A stretch of 19,913 bases of DNA from the NCBI GenBank assembly GCA_002309425.1, contig DBXD01000006.1:21714-41626 (forward strand), written 5' to 3'. Origin of the DNA: Cyanobacteria bacterium UBA1221. GTDB taxonomy: Bacteria > Cyanobacteriota > Vampirovibrionia > Gastranaerophilales > Gastranaerophilaceae. Made by a program: the position numbers and the translations under genes. How positions within the stretch are numbered: position 1 is the first letter of the stretch; each line of letters starts with the position of its first letter. The notes beneath the pieces were generated by a model. That model saw nothing but the letters and a program-made list of their open reading frames with translations, was not told the DNA's origin and ran no database searches. This document shows positions 17,301-19,913 of the stretch, in pieces.

Positions 17301-19913
17301 TGAAGATGATATCACAAGCGGTCAATATAACTTCCCGGATGATGTTCTGTTTTCAGCAATTACTTTGGAGAATTTTACAAACTCTGTTCTTAATGGTGAA
17401 ACCAATGATGATGACAACCCCCAGTTTGCTGTAGTTCACACCCCGGGAGCAGGTAAAAACAATATGGCTAAAAACGGTGATAATAATCAGACCGATGACG
17501 ACGTGAAAGAGACTCCTGAAGAAAGACTAAATGCTGCTATTGCTGCTGCTGCAGAAAGCGGTGTTTACTACTCAACGGTTAACCCTGCTGATTACAGTGC
17601 AGATCTTGTATCTACGGGTGCTGACAGTATTATTAATTCATCGTTTACAAATAATTACGTTAAAGCCACAGGCGGTAACGGCTACGGCGGTGCGATTTAT
17701 ACGACCAAAGACTTAATGCTGACATCAAAAGACGAATATGAATTCCTGTTTGACGGCAACTATGTCGAAGATAAAGACGGCACCCGCCCCGAAGCAATTT
17801 ATGTTGATGCACAAGGAAATACATTCCAGGAAGGAGTCCCTGTTCTTTTCCAAGATAACGCATTTGACCGTGAAACAGGTTCCGGTCAATATTATGAATA
17901 CTTATATCAAGATAATTTTATTGATATGGCAGTCCCCACCTTAACAATTAATGCTCAAACAAACGGTACATTTATAATCAATGATCAGATTGTAGGGTCG
18001 CCGACACAAAATGAAACTACAATTACATATTCTCAATTACCATATACAGTTACAGGAACCACATATGTATATACAGACCATGTATATGATTATAGAACGG
18101 GTGAATATGTAAATCCTAATGATTTGGATTATTTCTTGGAAGATACACAGGAATGGACATGGTTGGCTGCTGTTTATAATGAATCGACAGGAGAATGGAA
18201 ACCTTCAGTTATATACTGGAAAGATAATTCGGATGAGTTCACTTTCTACAACGAAGCAACTTCTGAATGGATTAACGCAGAAGCAAGATATGATAAGGAA
18301 ACTGGTGATTATATAGGCCTTTATAACAAAGATACAGATGAAATCATAACAAATATTGCAGATGCTAAGTTTGGTCCTGATGCTACAGTAGATTACTATG
18401 TTGTTGGTGAAGATGAACCGGTATTAACTGTTGAAGGTGAGGCTAAAATTGAAAAACAATATATAAGCTATGATGATGATTCTGGATACTATGTATATGT
18501 AGATGACCCTGAAATGCAGACCATTGAACTTGGCAGCAGAAAAGCTAATCTTGCCATCAAGGGTGACGAAACCGGCGAAGTATTTATCAACAACAACATT
18601 AAGAATCTGAACATTACTCACGAGGATGTTACAACTACCGTTAGCGATTATATGTTCCTGAACAAAACGGCAGATGGCAGCATTAACTCATTAACTATGA
18701 ATTCCGGTGTTCTTAATCTCGGCTCTATGAGTTTAACTCCTCTGCAGTTTGAAATGTTTGGTATAAACGGCGGTACTATTAATATTTCCTCGGTTGATGT
18801 CGATTTGGCAAACAAAATAATGGGCAGAATTACGGCTGACGAGTATCCCGCATCAAACGGCGGTACAATAAAGGTACATGCATTTAACCTGTTGAGTGAC
18901 GGTGTTGACTTAATTACGCCTGTTGCTTTTGCGGATGAGTCATTTAAGAATGTTGTCGTAAGTGATGTAACGGAAGCCTTTACCCCAATATACAGATACG
19001 AAGTTGAATACGATACAAATAAACAGTACGGACAGGAAACCGAAGAAGGTTATTTCGTATTTAAACGCTCTAACCGACCTCTTCCGCCTAATCCTTCCGG
19101 AGATTCCGATACGGATATCGATATTGACACTGATATTGATACCGATATAGACATGGACATTGATAATGACACTGATATTGACAATGACACTGATATTGAT
19201 AACGATACAGATATTGACATTGATACAGATGTCGATAATGATACGGATTCTGATGATGATCCGACACCTACTCCAACTCCAAATCCCGGCGGTGGCGGCG
19301 GACATGCCATAAAAGATTTTAACCCTGCTGTATTGGCAAGCCCTGTAGCAATTCAGATTGCCGGACAGGCAACAATGAACCAGGCATTCCAATACGTATT
19401 TGAACATGCGGATGCTTTCACTCAGATGCCGGCAATGGACAGATTTGCAAGGATACATAATAACGAGTATGCTCTGAGTACGGATTTCAATAATAATTTG
19501 GGTACTTTAAATGCCCCAACAATGAATAAAGGTGTATGGGTAAGACCATATACAAGTTTTGACAAAACAGAATTGAAGAACGGACCTGAAGTAGAATCAG
19601 TAAACTATGGTACAATAGTCGGGGCTGACACAGATTTCAGAAAGCTCAGAAACGGCTGGACAAATGTCGGAACCGGATATATAGGATACTTTGGGTCTCA
19701 GGTTGATTTCAAAGGCGCAGATATCTCTATGAATGGCGGCTTGCTCGGTGTAACGGAGACGTTCTATAAGGGCAACTTCTTTACTGCATTAACAGCAAGT
19801 GCCGGCGGAGGTTTTGCTGAAAGTCATACGATGTACGGTAAAGATGAATTAACTACCCTGATGGCAGGCGTTGCAAGTAAGACAGGATATAACTTCGAAT
19901 TTAAAGAAGGTAA
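11353..19913 (+). CDS. Giant Pmp-like autotransporter adhesin, 3' end beyond window
   Basis: One frame runs 2,853 codons without a stop to the window edge. Residues 1-41 form a signal peptide: a basic N-region, a hydrophobic core (IAAMASLAFIGV) and a likely AVA cleavage at 41. The passenger (about 180-2130) is a predicted beta-helix of about 30 GGAI(Y/F)(N/S/T) units, each followed by (T)IGxIxGxFxxNxA. This is the GGAI/FxxN pattern of chlamydial polymorphic membrane proteins. It contains a tandem super-duplication, two copies of an insert domain, a Y-rich repeat region (about 2245-2380) and an Asp-rich linker (2584-2636) with PTPTPTP and a Gly5. A helical joining segment is followed from about residue 2724 by GVWVRPYTSF, the typical opening of an autotransporter barrel (PF03797-like). 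Only about 130 barrel residues are visible. Expected location is the cell surface; adhesion is inferred from the class. Confidence 0.92.
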   Translation, partial: MKNRFTGNGRSKKALSLRNLSIAAMASLAFIGVNSQQSAVAADNTHVIASDSEAIQRTNNSFLNTADIDVSDKIANLNMGRKGTVTGFASASVPTLDELHEQDPEAHPEESAYTLTKTEQNEGDNILNIPEYSTETQTVTDKYYEINIKDGVESQTRLSNTTDHSATNYIGHYIGQSVSGNAEIYGGAIYNCDGTNMGTGARLGNIIGDFIANNASAIGNISGGAIYNKGYLGNITGDFIANSANSTGTTSQGSAKGGAIFSYQGKIGDINGNFIANSANRATNTNGTHWSGSAYGGAIYSSSSTIGDITGDFIANSAITTTDYSNVGYGGAIYSVSGTIGDITGNFINNNATGTTSNGGAIYNSSSTIGNITGNFIGNSSLTQSSSSNCVAYGGAIYNNAGTIGDITGDFVGNTAGHEYKYSGASAAVYGGAIYNSGTIGNITGNFINNIAKLGTYHKGNGYGAAIYNTGEIGEISGDFIGNFAKSVGGAIFTTTDMTLVADAVEHVIKGNYTNLNNNKRYEAIYVSSSNATFTVKALNGGSWTIDDYISGYSGYGLTFTGDGTGVINYNNTISSTPNVTIDNVTFDQTDGVIRTYTLNTLTSNDGKLAVDINQDTKTADKFTTSGAANGTIYLSELNITGEGNNTYQILNKKSGDAELAFADGIKAYIDGEEVEFKLGQAFDTQTVDNTVNYGNTYEGVEGFALGTTKTANDSVVVVTNPVYDQILTYLNQKVTEEERTFNFLTSSDVYTVTEALGDTTAGTLNINGVAGEDGELSTIDFNGNNGFKLNSATTLNTENTLLTNANTSAISVTNANAEVELTNVDFKNNKASYGGAIYNLSGTIGEFFGDFTGNSASLGGAIYNDSTMNSITGNFANNKASNSGGAIYNQSTMGNITGNFTNNTARKGGAIYNNGTIGDISGTFENNNSTSSDWGDFGGAIYNAGTIGNISGDFTNNTTASYNGGAIYNYNGTIGVISGDFINNSARSNGGAIYTTRNMTLTADGVNNLISGNWVGTGDNKRAEAIYVSNSSARLTIKAENNGSWTIDDYINGNFGYGLTFTGDDAGIINYNNTILNTPNMAINSVTFDQTDGTIRNYELRNFTSSNGKLAIDINYDTQEADSFTVNGYSNGTLYINKLNFLGEKSDGTYQILNLINGEGIQLAFADNIKFIENGEEVEPGLGYAFMVQDVDDTVTFGDIYTSRAGLVIGTTKTTHDSMTVIGDAIHDQILTYINQKFTDNERNFNFTNSAEVYKVTEPIGITADGTLNINGVAGENGELSTIDFNGEQGFYLGYNPVKLNIENTKITNANTAIGAERPSQITLNNVVFENNDTEGLGGALNGGLYKAISGKFINNDVTEIRSESDKTFAQGGAIYNRLSIGNLEADFEGNTAISPNGEAYGGAIYNAGTIGIPQPVSEANYIKLVITDDSGNVTNTLYLSYLGDEPFADAPMSLDEVTSGEYNFTQNEANSIQMTESEFIEEFYNGEKPEEGQTKFDLALNNAGKDGFTQVNPEDYNAPEPTPGYIMGNFIGNHVEGDHADGGAIYNIGTITEIIGDFISNYGHSTGTMFTHAITSASIPSNPGGGPKDNQSKCGGAIYNAGINATIGNITGNFTDNRYLADHVQAFGGGIFNISGATIGNINGDFTENYTIGQNNIAAGGAIYNAGYAYDSGTTGQGGRKNADSDVKYGASTIGDLTGDYKGNYAKGVAAMGGAIYNGGGSVVNEAYALTPVEEGGRKDGSADNQVTLLPEIGNITGNFTGNYAESLVLPENTGNNDPNNYDDDDNDTITLDPVAMGGAIYNENAKIGDIKGDFKENYAVSSESDAMGGAIANVFNGKLNSIEPELGNGGEKDKDLKPLFGDETINSNIIFGKIGTIEGSFEDNHANAGIGGAAFGGAIANNSYIKKIQNSQFKNNYVLAANGEAYGGAIANKANIGLDMPLNQARFEVIYIMDDNENTIATLYKASFYDSETGKYVSLSEDDITSGQYNFPDDVLFSAITLENFTNSVLNGETNDDDNPQFAVVHTPGAGKNNMAKNGDNNQTDDDVKETPEERLNAAIAAAAESGVYYSTVNPADYSADLVSTGADSIINSSFTNNYVKATGGNGYGGAIYTTKDLMLTSKDEYEFLFDGNYVEDKDGTRPEAIYVDAQGNTFQEGVPVLFQDNAFDRETGSGQYYEYLYQDNFIDMAVPTLTINAQTNGTFIINDQIVGSPTQNETTITYSQLPYTVTGTTYVYTDHVYDYRTGEYVNPNDLDYFLEDTQEWTWLAAVYNESTGEWKPSVIYWKDNSDEFTFYNEATSEWINAEARYDKETGDYIGLYNKDTDEIITNIADAKFGPDATVDYYVVGEDEPVLTVEGEAKIEKQYISYDDDSGYYVYVDDPEMQTIELGSRKANLAIKGDETGEVFINNNIKNLNITHEDVTTTVSDYMFLNKTADGSINSLTMNSGVLNLGSMSLTPLQFEMFGINGGTINISSVDVDLANKIMGRITADEYPASNGGTIKVHAFNLLSDGVDLITPVAFADESFKNVVVSDVTEAFTPIYRYEVEYDTNKQYGQETEEGYFVFKRSNRPLPPNPSGDSDTDIDIDTDIDTDIDMDIDNDTDIDNDTDIDNDTDIDIDTDVDNDTDSDDDPTPTPTPNPGGGGGHAIKDFNPAVLASPVAIQIAGQATMNQAFQYVFEHADAFTQMPAMDRFARIHNNEYALSTDFNNNLGTLNAPTMNKGVWVRPYTSFDKTELKNGPEVESVNYGTIVGADTDFRKLRNGWTNVGTGYIGYFGSQVDFKGADISMNGGLLGVTETFYKGNFFTALTASAGGGFAESHTMYGKDELTTLMAGVASKTGYNFEFKEG
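12817..13560 (+). repeat. Long module, copy 1 (beginning GGAIFTT, ending near DQILTYLNQK)
   Basis: This roughly 250-residue non-GGAI module follows the first beta-helix block. Landmarks are GGAIFTTTDMTL, EAIYVSSS, GSWTIDDYI, GYGLTFTGD, TFDQTDG, YQILN and DQILTYLNQK. The first landmark lies 1,506 bases before its partner in copy 2, and the shared 14-mer GACCAAATTTTGAC (13525) lies 1,512 bases before its partner at 15037. Confidence 0.88.
14323..15072 (+). repeat. Long module, copy 2 (beginning GGAIYTT, ending near DQILTYINQK)
   Basis: It repeats the order of copy 1: GGAIYTTRNMTL, EAIYVSNS, GSWTIDDYI, GYGLTFTGD, TFDQTDG, YQILN and DQILTYINQK. The bases 14485-14507 are identical to 12979-13001 (23 of 23). 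A third, diverged fragment of the module start (GGAIYTTKDLML then EAIYV) occurs at 17686-17808 without the rest. Confidence 0.88.
15592..15930 (+). repeat. Insert domain, copy 1
   Basis: About 113 residues interrupt a beta-helix unit after GTIG. Landmarks shared in order with copy 2 are DD-S/N-x-N, TLY, SL(D/S)E, TSGEYNF, F...NGE, a Phe, and VNPEDYNA. The stretch has none of the GGAI/FxxN features and reads like a separate folded domain looping out of the helix. I do not recognise its family. Confidence 0.75.
17173..17610 (+). repeat. Insert domain, copy 2
   Basis: It begins after ANIG, the equivalent position of a beta-helix unit, and repeats the copy 1 landmarks: DDNEN, TLY, SLSED, TSGQYNF, F...NGE, QF and VNPADYSA. 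It is about 33 residues longer because of an Asp/Asn/Lys-rich, probably flexible segment and an Ala-rich helix (around 17530-17560) before VNPADY. Confidence 0.75.
18085..18492 (+). repeat. Y-(D/N)-x-x-(T/S)-(G/S)-(E/D)-(W/Y) repeat region
   Basis: Degenerate octapeptides YDYRTGEY, YNESTGEW, YNEATSEW, YDKETGDY, YNKDTDEI and YDDDSGYY occur over about 135 residues. Two related peptides lie earlier (YDSETGKY near 17272 and FDRETGSG near 17866). The spacing is irregular. Such aromatic/acidic hairpin repeats may form a stalk or ligand-binding region between helix and linker; this is inference. Confidence 0.6.
19102..19260 (+). repeat. Asp-rich alternating linker with DNDTDI tandem repeats
   Basis: In these 53 codons 28 encode Asp, almost strictly every second residue, alternating with Ile, Thr, Asn, Met, Val or Ser. 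Three exact tandem DNDTDI hexapeptides are encoded by 18-base units at 19162, 19180 and 19198. It is followed by PTPTPTPNP and five Gly (to about 19302). It looks like an extended, possibly Ca2+-binding spacer between passenger and barrel, and its repeated DNA could vary in length between strains. Confidence 0.85.

Larger units (their letters stand above)
11908..17703 (+). repeat. GGAI / FxxN beta-helix repeat array within the autotransporter
   Basis: Codons for GGAI(Y/F) or close variants begin at 11908, 12019, 12121, 12238, 12340, 12427, 12532, 12643, 12742 (GAAIYN), 12817, 13855, 13930, 14005, 14077, 14167, 14245, 14323, 15367 (GGALNG), 15469, 15559, 15982, 16141, 16240 (GGGIFN), 16336, 16495, 16750, 16843, 17047, 17140 and 17686. 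Typical spacing is 72-120 bases (24-40 residues), as expected for one or more beta-helix turns. Between them runs IGxIxGxFxxNxA. The units are divergent at DNA level, so the array is old, not a fresh expansion. Confidence 0.9.

Noticed and set aside
11908..17703. Regularly spaced repeats as a CRISPR array
   Set aside because: The repeats are codons of a continuous protein frame, are degenerate at DNA level and have no constant repeat or spacer length.
19102..19260. RTX-type calcium repeats
   Set aside because: There is no GGxGxDxxx nonapeptide; the Asp alternation is a different pattern.
18940..19458. Minus-strand open frames with Ser/Val/Ile dipeptide repeats opposite the Asp-rich linker
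   Set aside because: They are the mirror of the low-complexity Asp codons; there is no ribosome site or promoter and the plus-strand frame is clearly coding.
19911..19913. TAA at the very end of the window as the stop of the giant gene
   Set aside because: The gene frame has codon starts at positions such as 19891, so the last bases are read GGT then AA; the TAA is out of frame and the gene continues.

Overview
The window looks like a stretch of an AT-rich, diderm (outer-membrane) bacterial chromosome. My best guess is a gut Vampirovibrionia/Melainabacteria-type genome (Gastranaerophilales), the non-photosynthetic sister group of cyanobacteria. Support is indirect: a 3-deoxy-8-phosphooctulonate synthase gene (KdsA, LPS core sugar), a very large autotransporter that needs an outer membrane, a cyanobacterial-style ClpC terminus, and large lineage-specific membrane proteins carrying S-F-x-G peptides. 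The taxon is an inference from style and was not checked by a search.

Layout. 1-726 is the 3' end of a ClpC-type AAA+ unfoldase. It faces a ketopantoate-reductase-like gene on the minus strand (775-1689), with a hairpin terminator shared between them. A single-domain HD-GYP phosphohydrolase (1818-2627) and a small unknown gene with a TTG start (2717-3193) follow on the plus strand. They converge on lysS (3282-4781, minus), again with a hairpin between the converging genes. After a 301-base divergent intergenic region come a 709-residue membrane protein of unknown function (5083-7212) and a polytopic membrane protein with a TTG start (7279-8106). The latter overlaps by 4 bases the end of a small convergent membrane protein (8103-8435, minus). 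A plus-strand cluster kdsA, metallo-beta-lactamase-fold hydrolase and pheS (8548-11042) ends at a strong terminator.

From 11353 to the right edge is one uninterrupted reading frame of 2,853 codons with no stop before the window ends. It encodes a signal peptide and a beta-helical passenger built from about 30 GGAI(Y/F)N ... DFxxNxA repeats, the same GGAI/FxxN logic as chlamydial polymorphic membrane proteins. It also has a roughly 1.5-kb internal tandem super-duplication, two copies of an unrelated insert domain, a region of Y-(D/N)-x-x-T-G-(E/D)-(W/Y) repeats, an Asp-every-second-residue linker, and the beginning of an autotransporter-type barrel. It is the most unusual object in the window and occupies 43% of it.

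Regulation. Three hairpins (744-775, 3228-3260, 11058-11088) insulate the transcription units. Two genes use TTG starts behind strong Shine-Dalgarno sequences. Two pairs of genes share upstream motifs: ATATATA(C/T)GTGTAGT before 1818 and 5083, and TCCCCAAAAAAG before 5083 and 11353. This suggests common control of lineage-specific and surface genes. No rRNA, tRNA, CRISPR array, insertion sequence or phage gene was recognised.
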